DNA of 64,000 nt from positions 1 through 64,000 of the forward strand of contig DAVZGP010000004.1 in the NCBI GenBank assembly GCA_052274345.1, read 5' to 3'. Below are positions 25,346 to 33,858 of the stretch, in pieces. Within the stretch, counting starts at the first letter, position 1, and each line of letters starts with the position of its first letter. The translations under genes were made by a program, and so were the position numbers. Source of the stretch: Clostridium_AD sp937920395. GTDB taxonomy: Bacteria; Bacillota; Clostridia; Clostridiales; Clostridiaceae. The notes beneath the pieces are model-generated. The model saw nothing but the letters and a program-made list of their open reading frames with translations, ran no database searches and had not been told where the DNA came from.

Positions 25346-25577
25346 TAACCTTGTCCTCCTAATTTTTATTTATAAATAAAAAAAAACACAAAAGGTAAGT
25401 GCGCCCACGGTGGTGCACCCCTTTTTATGCTTTTTTAATATACATAAAAGAAACGTGTTTCTCAATATTAAGTTCACTTTAATTAATACAAAATTTTATT
25501 TGATTATAACATCTATTAATTTTTAAATCAACAGATGCAAACCATATGTTATAATATATTTTAAGTTTTTTTATAAA

Positions 25578-25892
25578 TTACATATGATATATTGTTCCAG
25601 TGTAATGTGTTTTTGAATTTTCTTCATACTCCTCATAATCAATATATGCACCCTTAAACTCTATTACATTTTCATGTATACCAAAGCCTTCTATACTTAT
25701 TGTTTCTATTTCTTTATTCTCATTAATACAAGTAGCCAATGTATAATAAAAATCATCTTCCTCATTATAAATAATTGTTGTATCTAATATTATAAATCTT
25801 GCTTGTCTTATAATATTTCTATCTTCATCTGTTATTTCCACAAACTCAATATCCTCTACAACATTATTTCCTTTATCATTAAATAAACTCAC
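25578..25892 (-). CDS. Hypothetical acidic protein, 104 residues
   Basis: A GTG start at 25892 follows AGGAGGGG, a strong site. The product is acidic (many Asp/Glu) and rich in beta strands (DVEFVEITDEDRNIIRQA-like start; TIIYNEEDDFYYTLATCINE). No signal peptide or membrane segment is visible. It resembles small clostridial cytosolic proteins of unknown function. No partner gene is close. Confidence 0.5.
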   Translation of the reverse strand: MSLFNDKGNNVVEDIEFVEITDEDRNIIRQARFIILDTTIIYNEEDDFYYTLATCINENKEIETISIEGFGIHENVIEFKGAYIDYEEYEENSKTHYTGTIYHM

Positions 25893-26041
25893 AACCGCTA
25901 CCCCTCCTGCTTTTAATTATATTTTCTAACTAAAGCATTAATTATTTAAATAACAGTAAAATTAATAACTATTATATACTATTCATCAATGCTTAGTTAT
26001 ATTACTAATATAGTATTAAATGGCAGCTTTAAAATAATTGT

Positions 26042-26218
26042 TTAATTATTTTCCATGGTTTTTAATATATCTCTATAATCATGTACAGTAGTCCCTATCT
26101 TTTTTTCTACAGGTTTCTTATCTATTTTCCCATCATAATGCTCATATTCACTTACACTTGACTCTAATTTCTTTAATGTATCCTTTATAGTTTTATTTGC
26201 TTTTATATTATCTTCCAT
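26042..26218 (-). CDS. Small charged protein, 58 residues
   Basis: An ATG at 26218 preceded by AAGGAG opens a 58-codon frame starting MEDNIKANKTIKDTLKKLES and ending DYRDILKTMENN. It is hydrophilic and probably helical. The good ribosome site supports reality; the family is unknown. Confidence 0.5.
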   Translation of the reverse strand: MEDNIKANKTIKDTLKKLESSVSEYEHYDGKIDKKPVEKKIGTTVHDYRDILKTMENN

Positions 26219-26387
26219 TTAAATTATCTCCTTATTAAGTTATTTAAAAGAATAAGCTGATGATACTATTCTATAAATATATGCAAAAACCTTTAAACGT
26301 TTACAGATTTACATATAAATATTAAATATAACCAGATTTGTCTTTATAAATTTAACAATCTATTTAAATTTGAGTTAACTTTATATT

Positions 26388-27632
26388 TTAAGATTTATGC
26401 TTTGATATATTAGATTGGAATAGTGTAAGTAAAATTCCAGTAATTAAAAGAAAAATGTTCAATACAAATGGAAGTCTACGGTCAATGCCCGATAAAATTC
26501 CTGCAATAAATCCAAATGGGGATGTAAATGCAACCACAATTACATACAAGATAGCCATTATTCTAGCTCTTTCCTTTGGGTCTACAAGTATTACCTGCAT
26601 AGAATCTAATATCGGACTTATGAGGGATATACTAATTGCCTCCAATATAATACTTATTATTAAAACAAAGTATCCTTTATTAGGAGTCAAAATTAAAAAA
26701 ATTTGACTAATTACAAATAATGAAAATCCAATAAGTAATGGTTTCTTAAATTTTAATGCTCCAATGCTATGAACTACAGTAAAGAAAAATGTAATCATAA
26801 TGGTCGCTCGTATAAAAGGAAACATTCCTATATATTTAGCTGGTATATGAATTCTTTCTGTTACAATAATCGCCCAAAACGTATTATTCACTACCCCTAT
26901 TATGCTCATAATAAGCATAATTCCTACTGTAAGTAGGGTTTCTGGTGTTTTTAATATTTTAATAAATACAGCTGAATATCCCTTAAGTAAAGTGAAAATA
27001 CTTATATATTTAGTTTCTTCCATTCTAATTAGCCCTTGCTTTGTTTCTGTAGAATATTTATTAAGTATTATGAATTTAGAAGTCATCATTATAAAAGAAA
27101 TAATATACAAGACTCTAACAGTTGAAACTAATCCAAATTCCCCTATAAAAAATCCTGATAGTGGTGCAAAAAATGCAGCACCTAATCCCAATATATAAAT
27201 CCATGTATAAATATTTACAATTTGATCTTTATCACAATCCTCAACCAATAAACCACTCCATGAGTTCATTGTGACGCGAGAAATACTATTTATAATAGCT
27301 GCAAACACAAAATATGAGAAGTTTTTTGAAAAAGCCCATATTAAGCAGGGAATACTCCATGATATAGTGTCAAAAATAAAAGTGGTTCTTTTTCTACCCA
27401 GTTTGTCTGTAATTACACCTCCAAGAAGTGAAAATATAATTTGAAACATCATTCCAATACTTGCGGTAAATCCAATTTGGGTATCTGTTAGACCCAAAGT
27501 ATACATATATATAGAAACATATGGTGCATATAAATTAAATGGAATACCCCATAGTGGCTCGGTATAAACGCAAGCCCTGGGATTTCCCTTTAAATGAGTT
27601 AAAGTATGAATTAGTGGGTGTTGTTTCATCAT
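26388..27632 (-). CDS. MFS transporter linked to dlgD
   Basis: This 414-residue membrane protein has about 12 segments with an MFS loop signature GGVITDKLGRKRTTFIFDTI near residue 75. The N-terminal half reads SIYMYTLGLTDTQIGFTASI. Following dlgD by 63 bases in the same direction, it is a plausible importer of a hexuronate-derived sugar acid, such as a diketogulonate. MFS sequences alone do not define substrate, so a drug or other solute cannot be excluded. It has a normal length and no visible damage. Confidence 0.75.
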   Translation of the reverse strand: MMKQHPLIHTLTHLKGNPRACVYTEPLWGIPFNLYAPYVSIYMYTLGLTDTQIGFTASIGMMFQIIFSLLGGVITDKLGRKRTTFIFDTISWSIPCLIWAFSKNFSYFVFAAIINSISRVTMNSWSGLLVEDCDKDQIVNIYTWIYILGLGAAFFAPLSGFFIGEFGLVSTVRVLYIISFIMMTSKFIILNKYSTETKQGLIRMEETKYISIFTLLKGYSAVFIKILKTPETLLTVGIMLIMSIIGVVNNTFWAIIVTERIHIPAKYIGMFPFIRATIMITFFFTVVHSIGALKFKKPLLIGFSLFVISQIFLILTPNKGYFVLIISIILEAISISLISPILDSMQVILVDPKERARIMAILYVIVVAFTSPFGFIAGILSGIDRRLPFVLNIFLLITGILLTLFQSNISKHKS

Positions 27633-27695
27633 AGCTTTATCCTTTCTTACTATATTCAGATGATTTCCTTAATATTATTTTGTTTTTTTATATGC

Positions 27696-28700
27696 CTACA
27701 TATTCTCTATAGTTTTCCATATGTTTTCATCTACTGGAATACCCTCTTCTAAATTTTTGTTCCTAGTATTTAGTGTTCTCTCACCTGGGTAAAAAATCCC
27801 CCTATTTTCATCCACTCTTTGCGAATCTTTAATATCCTTTATAACTTCATTAACTGCCACTTTTATAAATTCACTGTCAGTTGCTTTACTTGGATCAATA
27901 GCTATAAATATTTGTGATAATTTATATTCTGCTACTCCATCGATTTTTCCTACCTCGTATGATGAATTACCACCAGATAAAATTGTGGCTATTAAATCTA
28001 GTAATATAGAAAGACCTGACCCTTTCCAATATCCTATTGGTAAAACTCTCCCAGTCTTTTCAATTTCCCCTGGATCTTTCGTAATATTCCCCATGGAATC
28101 ATAACCACCTACTACTGGTAATTGTTCTTTATTTAATTTAGTTACTTCTATTTTGCCATAAGAAAACTGTGCCATAGCCATATCTACTACCACATGACCG
28201 TTTTCTTTTGGAACTGCTAATATAAGAGGATTGTTGCCTATTCTACTCTCCTTTGAACCCCAAGCTGGCATGTTAGGAAGAGTGTTTGTCCAGCAAATAC
28301 CAATACATCCTGCATCAGCTGCCTGCCATCCGTAACTACCTCCACGCATCCAGTGATTAGTGTTCTTTAATGCTACGCATCCTATTGTATTTGTTTTAGC
28401 GAGCTCAATAGCCCTATCCATACAAAATTTAGCATTTAAATTTCCCATACCAATGTTACCATCCCATTTTTCAAATGCTCCCATTCCTTCAATTTTACTT
28501 GGAACAGCATCTACATCTATATACCCTTTATCTATATATTCTATTACTCTTGAAAATCTAACATACCCATGGGAATAAACTCCGTCACAGCTAGTTTGCG
28601 TAAATAATAAAGCTGAGGCCTCTGCCCTTTCCTCACTAAACCCTTTTTTTATTAATACTCTCTTAAATTCATTTTTCATTTTTTCAAAAGCAACTCTCAT
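27696..28700 (-). CDS. dlgD: 2,3-diketo-L-gulonate reductase
   Basis: The 334-residue oxidoreductase belongs to the type II malate/lactate dehydrogenase family and closely follows E. coli YiaK/DlgD: GVYSHGYVRFSRVIEYIDKG, ALKNTNHWMRGGSYGWQAA and GYWKGSGLSILLDLIATIL. The His in SHG and in NHW are the conserved active-site residues. DlgD reduces 2,3-diketo-L-gulonate to 3-keto-L-gulonate with NADH. It lies upstream of an MFS gene, which would supply substrate. The family specificity call is strong, although other 2-keto acids could be used in vivo. Confidence 0.85.
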   Translation of the reverse strand: MRVAFEKMKNEFKRVLIKKGFSEERAEASALLFTQTSCDGVYSHGYVRFSRVIEYIDKGYIDVDAVPSKIEGMGAFEKWDGNIGMGNLNAKFCMDRAIELAKTNTIGCVALKNTNHWMRGGSYGWQAADAGCIGICWTNTLPNMPAWGSKESRIGNNPLILAVPKENGHVVVDMAMAQFSYGKIEVTKLNKEQLPVVGGYDSMGNITKDPGEIEKTGRVLPIGYWKGSGLSILLDLIATILSGGNSSYEVGKIDGVAEYKLSQIFIAIDPSKATDSEFIKVAVNEVIKDIKDSQRVDENRGIFYPGERTLNTRNKNLEEGIPVDENIWKTIENM

Positions 28701-28913
28701 TATAATATCTCCCCCTCATCTTTATTTATATTATTAAGCTAAGCTATCTTTAAATAAAATTGTTTTCTTTGTTAAATCGATTTCATAATACATATCCTTA
28801 TAGATCTAATATCCATTTAATTTAATGAATTGTCCAATACTTCATTATTATCAGTATAACATTTTTATAATATATTCGCTTTTAAATTTAAGATTATCCA
28901 TAATTAACTTTTG

Positions 28914-28978
28914 TTGACAATATTATAAATAAGAAATATACTTTCTCTTAGGAAACTTTTTTAGTTTTTATAGTTTCC
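28914..28978 (+). promoter_or_regulatory. Promoter and TetR-type operator of the MFS-TetR operon
   Basis: TTGACA (28914-28919), 17 bases, then TATACT (28937-28942) is a near-consensus sigma-A promoter. Just downstream GGAAACT (28951-28957) and AGTTTCC (28972-28978) form an inverted repeat with half-site starts 21 bases apart, at the transcription start. That fits a repressor site for the TetR protein encoded in the operon. Confidence 0.6.
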
Positions 28979-29001
28979 AATATGAAAGGTGATGTCTTTA
29001 T

Positions 29002-30198
29002 ATGAACGATAAAATATTTACTCGAAATGAATTGTTTTTTTTAATTACGATAAGTTTAGCTTTAGGAATTAGACAAATGGCAATGACTATAGTTATGCCA
29101 TTTATTTCAACCTACAGTAGAACTTTAAGATATAGTAATTCTACTTTAGCTGGCGTAGCCCTTGGTATTTTCGGATTAACACAAGCTATCTTTCAAATTC
29201 CTTTTGGCATATGGAGTGATAAAATTGGAAACAAACGTGTAATTTTAATAGGACTCTTCCAAGTAATAATAGGGCTAGTTATTGCCTTTCTTGCTAAAAG
29301 TATATATATGCTTATTTTCGCTAGAGCTTTGCAAGGAAGTGGAGCTATACTTGCCTCTGGATATTCCTGGCTTGTTTGTAGTGTTGATAATAAAAAAGGA
29401 CCCCGAGCTTTGAGTATTTTAGGAATGATTGTTGGTTTTTTTGCAGCATCAGCATTTGCTTTAGGCCCTTTGATTAATAACTATATATCAGTAAGACAAA
29501 TGTTTTTAGTATGTGCGCTTTTAATTTCCTTAGTATGGATTATCATATTGTTTTTCTTAAAAGAAACCCATGATAAAAGTTCTTGTACAATACCCGAAAA
29601 TCAAATTAATATAGGTGAAGGGATAAAAGTTTTATTAAGAAGCAAAGAATTTTTAGGACTTAATTTAGCCGGATTTTTAAATAATTATATAATGGTATCA
29701 GTATTTTATATAGTCCCAATATATCTTGAAAAAATCACTGGTACTAGTGGTATGTGGAAAATTTTTATGCCTGCAGTAATTATCGCAATAATATTTATGA
29801 GAAAATCTATTATATGGGTTGAAAAAGGCTTTAGTTCAAACTTAATTATGCTAGCATTCATTTTAAGTGCCATAGGTATATGCTTTTATTTTAAGAACCA
29901 CTCATTTTATTTTATATTGATAGGCAGCATATTATTTATGACAGGATACATTCTACTAGCTACTGTAATCCCTTCTGCAGCTAATGATATTGCAGAAAAT
30001 AGCTATAGAGGAGCAGCGAATGGAATAATAAATAGTTTTCAATATGTTGGATCTTTTGTAGGTTCGGTGATTACTGGTATTTTATGGGGCAATCACAAAA
30101 TTATTGCTTTATTTTTAATAATAGCAGTGTGTATAATTGGTCTATTTACTGTAAAAAGAACTAAAATCAACTGTTTTAAAAAAATAAAATTAGAATAG
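29002..30198 (+). CDS. MFS transporter regulated by a TetR protein
   Basis: The 398-residue transporter has about 12 membrane segments and the MFS loop motif FGIWSDKIGNKRVILIGLFQ near residue 75. The second copy of the loop is weaker. The operon order with a TetR regulator 11 bases downstream is typical of exporters of drugs or toxic metabolites. The substrate is unknown. An operator-like repeat precedes the gene, so it is probably repressed until an inducer appears. Confidence 0.78.
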   Translation: MNDKIFTRNELFFLITISLALGIRQMAMTIVMPFISTYSRTLRYSNSTLAGVALGIFGLTQAIFQIPFGIWSDKIGNKRVILIGLFQVIIGLVIAFLAKSIYMLIFARALQGSGAILASGYSWLVCSVDNKKGPRALSILGMIVGFFAASAFALGPLINNYISVRQMFLVCALLISLVWIIILFFLKETHDKSSCTIPENQINIGEGIKVLLRSKEFLGLNLAGFLNNYIMVSVFYIVPIYLEKITGTSGMWKIFMPAVIIAIIFMRKSIIWVEKGFSSNLIMLAFILSAIGICFYFKNHSFYFILIGSILFMTGYILLATVIPSAANDIAENSYRGAANGIINSFQYVGSFVGSVITGILWGNHKIIALFLIIAVCIIGLFTVKRTKINCFKKIKLE

Positions 30199-30209
30199 GG
30201 AGATATAAA

Positions 30210-30761
30210 ATGAAGGAAATAATAATGAAAATTGCCGCCCAAAAGATACAGACATATGGGTTAAGAAAATTTACTATGGATGAAATTGCTTCAGAACTTA
30301 AAATGAGTAAAAAAACTATATATAAACATTTTAAAAGCAAAGATGATATCATCTTAGAATATTTTAAAGAAATAATAGAAAGTGATAAAACTTATACTAT
30401 TGAGGCTATAGATAAAGCTGGTTCTTTAGAAGATAAATTGAATTCAATAATTTTTTCTTATCATAAATATAAACTTCCTATTAATATACTAGATGAAGCA
30501 CATAAGTTTTATTATGAGGAATGGAATAAAATTCAGGATCTAAAAGACTTTAAATTAAAGCTCATAGAAACTACACTAAAAGACTCTATGGAATCCGGAG
30601 TTTTAAGGGATGATATTAATCTAACGCTTATTAGTTCCATCTTAGAAAGTGTCAGTAACACATTCCTAGATTACAAATTCTTAAGCAAAAATAACATGAC
30701 ACTGAAAGATGCAATGAATGAAATGATTACAATATTACTTCATGGAATTTTGAAGTTATAA
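30210..30761 (+). CDS. TetR-family regulator
   Basis: The 183-residue protein has the TetR helix-turn-helix (GLRKFTMDEIASELKMSKKT, then IYKHFKSKDDI, residues about 15-46) and a helical C-terminal ligand domain. It is encoded 11 bases after the MFS gene, so it is expressed with its likely target. The inverted repeat at 28951-28978 is its probable site. The inducing ligand cannot be predicted. Confidence 0.85.
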   Translation: MKEIIMKIAAQKIQTYGLRKFTMDEIASELKMSKKTIYKHFKSKDDIILEYFKEIIESDKTYTIEAIDKAGSLEDKLNSIIFSYHKYKLPINILDEAHKFYYEEWNKIQDLKDFKLKLIETTLKDSMESGVLRDDINLTLISSILESVSNTFLDYKFLSKNNMTLKDAMNEMITILLHGILKL

Positions 30762-30779
30762 TAAGTTTTATATAAAAAC

Positions 30780-30810
30780 AAAAGATCCACCTGTGTTAGA
30801 TGAATCTTTT
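30780..30810. terminator. Terminator between tetR and uxuA
   Basis: AAAAGATCCACCT (30780-30792) pairs with AGATGAATCTTTT (30798-30810) through 11 Watson-Crick positions and wobbles on the minus strand. TGTTTTTA follows it there. It best fits termination of uxuA. Confidence 0.6.
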
Positions 30811-30832
30811 AATATTAATTTGTTAAACATTT

Positions 30833-31903
30833 TTATTTCTTTGATGATTTATCTATTGCTTCCCATAGTCCATTTAAATATGTTGCACCTAATGCCCTAT
30901 CGTACAATCCGTAACCTGGCATAGCAATCTCATCCCAAATCATTCTACCATGATCCGGTCTTATAGGGCCTTCAAAACCAATATCATAAAGTGCTTTCAT
31001 AAGTTCAAACATATCTAATGATCCATCGGATGATAAATGTGCTGCTTCATCAAACTTACCTGGTGCAAGATGTTTAATATTCCTTAAATGTGCAAAATGA
31101 ATTCTTCCTTTGAAACTTCTAACCATATCTGGAATATCATTATCAGGGTTAGATCCGAGTGAACCTGTACATAATGTTAATCCATTATTCATAACAGGAA
31201 CTGCATCTAACATTCTTTGAATGTTTTTCTTATTATTTATGATTCTTGGTAATCCATATACAGACCATGCTGGATCATCTTGATGAATAGCCATCTTCAT
31301 TCCTAGCTTCTCACAAGTTGGCATAATTTTCTTAAGAAAATACACGAGATTTTCAAATAATTTTTCTTCATCCACCTCTTTGTATAATTCAAACAATTCT
31401 TTTACTCTTGAAAGCCTTTCTGGTTCCCATCCAGGCATTATAAATCCATTAGAATTAGAATCTATTTGTTCAAACATTTTAGTTGGATCTATTTTATCAA
31501 TAAGTTCCTGATCATATGACAGAACTGTAGCACCATCAGATCTCATCTTTGCAAGGTTAGATCTTGTCCAATCAAATACAGGCATAAAATTATAACATAC
31601 TAAATCAATGCCTTCCTTTGCTAAGTTTTCAAGAGTCTTGATGTAATTTTCTATATACTTATCTCTCGCTTTAAGCCCAATTTTAATATCATCATGAATA
31701 TTTACGCTTTCAATACCACTAACCTCAAGGCCTGAAGTTTCTACTTCCTCTTTCATAGCTCTTATTGCCTCTCTGCTCCAAACTTCTCCAGGTTTGCTGT
31801 CATATAGTGTTGTGATAACCCCTACACAACCCGGAATTTGTCTTATTTGCTTTAGTGTTACGCTATCAAATTTACTTCCAAACCATCTTAGTGTCATTTT
31901 CAT
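30833..31903 (-). CDS. uxuA: Mannonate dehydratase
   Basis: The 356-residue enzyme follows UxuA throughout: MTLRWFGSKFDSVTLKQIRQ at the start, IHQDDPAWSVYGLPRI near residue 205, CTGSLGSNPDNDI near 245 and IRPDHGRMIWDE near 320. The His, Cys and Asp/His residues of the metal site are present. UxuA dehydrates D-mannonate to 2-keto-3-deoxygluconate in glucuronate degradation, which would feed the same KDG kinase encoded at 3150-4097. It is a single gene without UxuB or UxaC nearby. A perfect 18-bp dyad upstream is a likely operator. Confidence 0.93.
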   Translation of the reverse strand: MKMTLRWFGSKFDSVTLKQIRQIPGCVGVITTLYDSKPGEVWSREAIRAMKEEVETSGLEVSGIESVNIHDDIKIGLKARDKYIENYIKTLENLAKEGIDLVCYNFMPVFDWTRSNLAKMRSDGATVLSYDQELIDKIDPTKMFEQIDSNSNGFIMPGWEPERLSRVKELFELYKEVDEEKLFENLVYFLKKIMPTCEKLGMKMAIHQDDPAWSVYGLPRIINNKKNIQRMLDAVPVMNNGLTLCTGSLGSNPDNDIPDMVRSFKGRIHFAHLRNIKHLAPGKFDEAAHLSSDGSLDMFELMKALYDIGFEGPIRPDHGRMIWDEIAMPGYGLYDRALGATYLNGLWEAIDKSSKK

Positions 31904-32067
31904 ATTAATATTCCCCTCTTTCTTTATTCATAGTACAATCAGCATAATGTAAATACACTGATCCTACTTATATGTTTACGTTTTCACATTATCAATACCA
32001 ACCTACATTTGATGAATTAAAACATATATAGGTAGTAAATATTTGCAATGATCCAATATTTTAAATT

Positions 32068-32085
32068 TAGTATACTTGTATACTA
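32068..32085 (-). promoter_or_regulatory. Perfect dyad upstream of uxuA
   Basis: TAGTATAC-TT-GTATACTA is an exact 8+2+8 inverted repeat, 165 bases before the uxuA start and 46 bases past the HIT gene. GntR-type hexuronate regulators bind TATAC-like half-sites, so regulation of uxuA is plausible. No regulator gene is adjacent. Confidence 0.5.
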
Positions 32086-32130
32086 GCATAACAATAAAGA
32101 CTAGTCAAGATATAGAACTAATATTAATTT

Positions 32131-32508
32131 CTATCCATCATATTCAACCAAAGAATTTTTTAAATTTCTTACTCCACCTCTTGGATCATCCACATCACCT
32201 ATATATCTAGGAATCAAATGCACATGTAGATGATTTATAGTTTGCCCTGCATATCTTCCTACATTAATACCTATATTGTATCCTGCTGGTTCGTATTGAA
32301 TATCAAACATCTCTTTTACCTCATGCATTAATTTGTATATTGCTTTAACCTCTTCCTCTGTTGCCTCAAAAAAGTTAGCAAAATGCCTCTTTGTTATTAT
32401 TAAACAATGGCCATTATTTACTGGAAAATGATCAAGTATTGCAACTGCATACCTATTTTCTACTATTATTTCAGATTCATTGATATTGCAAAATATACAT
32501 TCTGACAT
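32131..32508 (-). CDS. HIT-family nucleotide-binding hydrolase
   Basis: The 125-residue protein has the histidine-triad signature HLHVHLIPRY near residue 97, with the nucleophilic middle His. The N-terminal CIFCNI zinc-binding-like pair and NGHCLIITKRHFANF also match. HIT proteins hydrolyse nucleoside phosphoramidates and adenylylated molecules such as AMP-lysine. The size is standard. A single gene, with no clear partner. Confidence 0.9.
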   Translation of the reverse strand: MSECIFCNINESEIIVENRYAVAILDHFPVNNGHCLIITKRHFANFFEATEEEVKAIYKLMHEVKEMFDIQYEPAGYNIGINVGRYAGQTINHLHVHLIPRYIGDVDDPRGGVRNLKNSLVEYDG

Positions 32509-32582
32509 ATTATCGTCTCCTTTTAATGTTATGTTATCCTTGTAAATTCTATTTTTATCACCGTACTTAATCTATCATAACA

Positions 32583-32612
32583 AAAAAACTGTACAATTAA
32601 GTACAGTTTTTT
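32583..32612 (-). terminator. Terminator of the TerC-family gene
   Basis: AAAAAACTGTAC (32583-32594) pairs with GTACAGTTTTTT (32601-32612), a 12-bp stem with a 6-base loop, followed by a T7 run on the minus strand. Confidence 0.85.
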
Positions 32613-32626
32613 ATAAATCTTTTCGC

Positions 32627-33319
32627 TTATGTATTGTGTCCAAAAGCTGTTTTTGATTTTTCCACTCTTTTTATTTCTAAGTACCCATACAACAATATTC
32701 CAATGGCAAAAACCCAAGGAATTATTACTGAAATGGTATGTGGAAGACCTAAATATTTTATTGTTATATTATCCTCAAGTATCATTTTTACCGATGTGTG
32801 AGCGAGTATTGCTCCACCTAAGAATATAACCATAGGATGATCTTTCATTAAATTTGCAACAAATTGACTTCCATAAAAAATTATTGGTATGTTTATCAAA
32901 ATACCAATAACTATTAATAAAACATTGCCATCTGCTGTGCTTGCTATTGCAATTACATTATCAAGACTCATACTAATGTCAGCAATAATAATTACAGCTA
33001 CAGCTCCCCAAAATTTATCCGCGTTTTTTACGTTACACTCTACTTCTTTAGATGCTGGTTTAATAAAATCCCATGTTATTTTTACTAAAACAATTCCACC
33101 AACTAACTTAATTGGTAACCACTGTATAGCCATTATTTGAGTAATTACACATGCAAATAGTATTCTTAATCCTATAGCACCTGCTATTCCTATAAAACTA
33201 GCTTTCTTTGCAAATTTAGATGATAGATTCTTTGTTGCTAATGCAATAACTCCAATATTATCACCAGATAATGTTAAATCAAGTATAGTAATTTGTAGCA
33301 CTCCTATGATAAAAGCCAT
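32627..33319 (-). CDS. TerC/YjbE-family integral membrane protein
   Basis: The 230-residue membrane protein has about seven segments and the TerC signatures LDLTLSGDNIGVIALATKNL near residue 14 and ISMSLDNVIAIASTADGN near 120, each with conserved Asp in the membrane. Members are implicated in manganese or tellurite handling or in metal loading of exported enzymes. No riboswitch of the manganese class was seen upstream. The ATG at 33319 is not well spaced from the AAGGAG, so the true start may be a few codons upstream. Confidence 0.85.
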   Translation of the reverse strand: MAFIIGVLQITILDLTLSGDNIGVIALATKNLSSKFAKKASFIGIAGAIGLRILFACVITQIMAIQWLPIKLVGGIVLVKITWDFIKPASKEVECNVKNADKFWGAVAVIIIADISMSLDNVIAIASTADGNVLLIVIGILINIPIIFYGSQFVANLMKDHPMVIFLGGAILAHTSVKMILEDNITIKYLGLPHTISVIIPWVFAIGILLYGYLEIKRVEKSKTAFGHNT

Positions 33320-33561
33320 TAAAGTTCCCGTTTGTATCTCCTTCTTCCCTTTGGCATTAAAATTTATTAATTAACACAAACTTTAATAACGATTTTTACA
33401 TTAAAATAATATTTAAATTTCTTACTACTTACATTATATCATACTATAATAATATTAAGTACATCTCCTTCATCTCTTTGCCGTAACTATATGGCTTTCT
33501 AATATATTAACTTATTAAGATTATTCCTTTTTCAAGTGAATACATCACCATAGAGCTACAT

Positions 33562-33858
33562 TTACTTTTTGGAATGCTTACTCTTAGAGCTCTTTCCATG
33601 TACCTGTATAATCTTTTTTATGTCTTTTCCCACCTTTGTTTGTGGAGGTGTTGCCTTAACTATCTTTTTACCTCGGCTTAATACTAGACTTATTTTACCA
33701 CCTTTTACATAGGCTGTATTTACCTCTGGAGATTGGCTGATAACTAACCCCTTAGCAATCCTATCACTATAATTATTTGTTATATTACCAAGAAAAAAAC
33801 CATTATCGACTGCGGCTTGTCTTGCGCTACCTTCAGTTTTTCCAATAAGCGAGATCAC
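33562..33858 (-). pseudogene. Detached PASTA domain of the Ser/Thr kinase
   Basis: The frame reads ISLIGKTEGSARQAAVDNGF then NYSDRIAKGLVISQSPEV, a typical single PASTA domain that binds muropeptides. It ends in a lysine- and serine-rich tail. The nominal GTG start overlaps the kinase stop by 3 bases, and there is no ribosome site. It is the natural C terminus of the kinase, separated by a one-base shift in an A8 run. If read through, the full kinase would be about 495 residues. Confidence 0.85.

Noticed and set aside
25396..25425. GTGC-rich hairpin after position 25396 as a member of the 27-bp palindrome family
   Set aside because: It shares only short GGTG/CACC motifs with the copies at 21048 and 21365, which is too little to join them.
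25450..25461. GAAACGTGTTTC palindrome upstream of the HAD gene as a LacI operator
   Set aside because: The centre is longer than in the beta-glucan operators and no LacI-type gene is adjacent; a chance palindrome in AT-rich DNA is likely.
32627..33560. Manganese riboswitch upstream of the TerC-family gene
   Set aside because: I looked for the yybP-ykoY conserved loops and did not find them.
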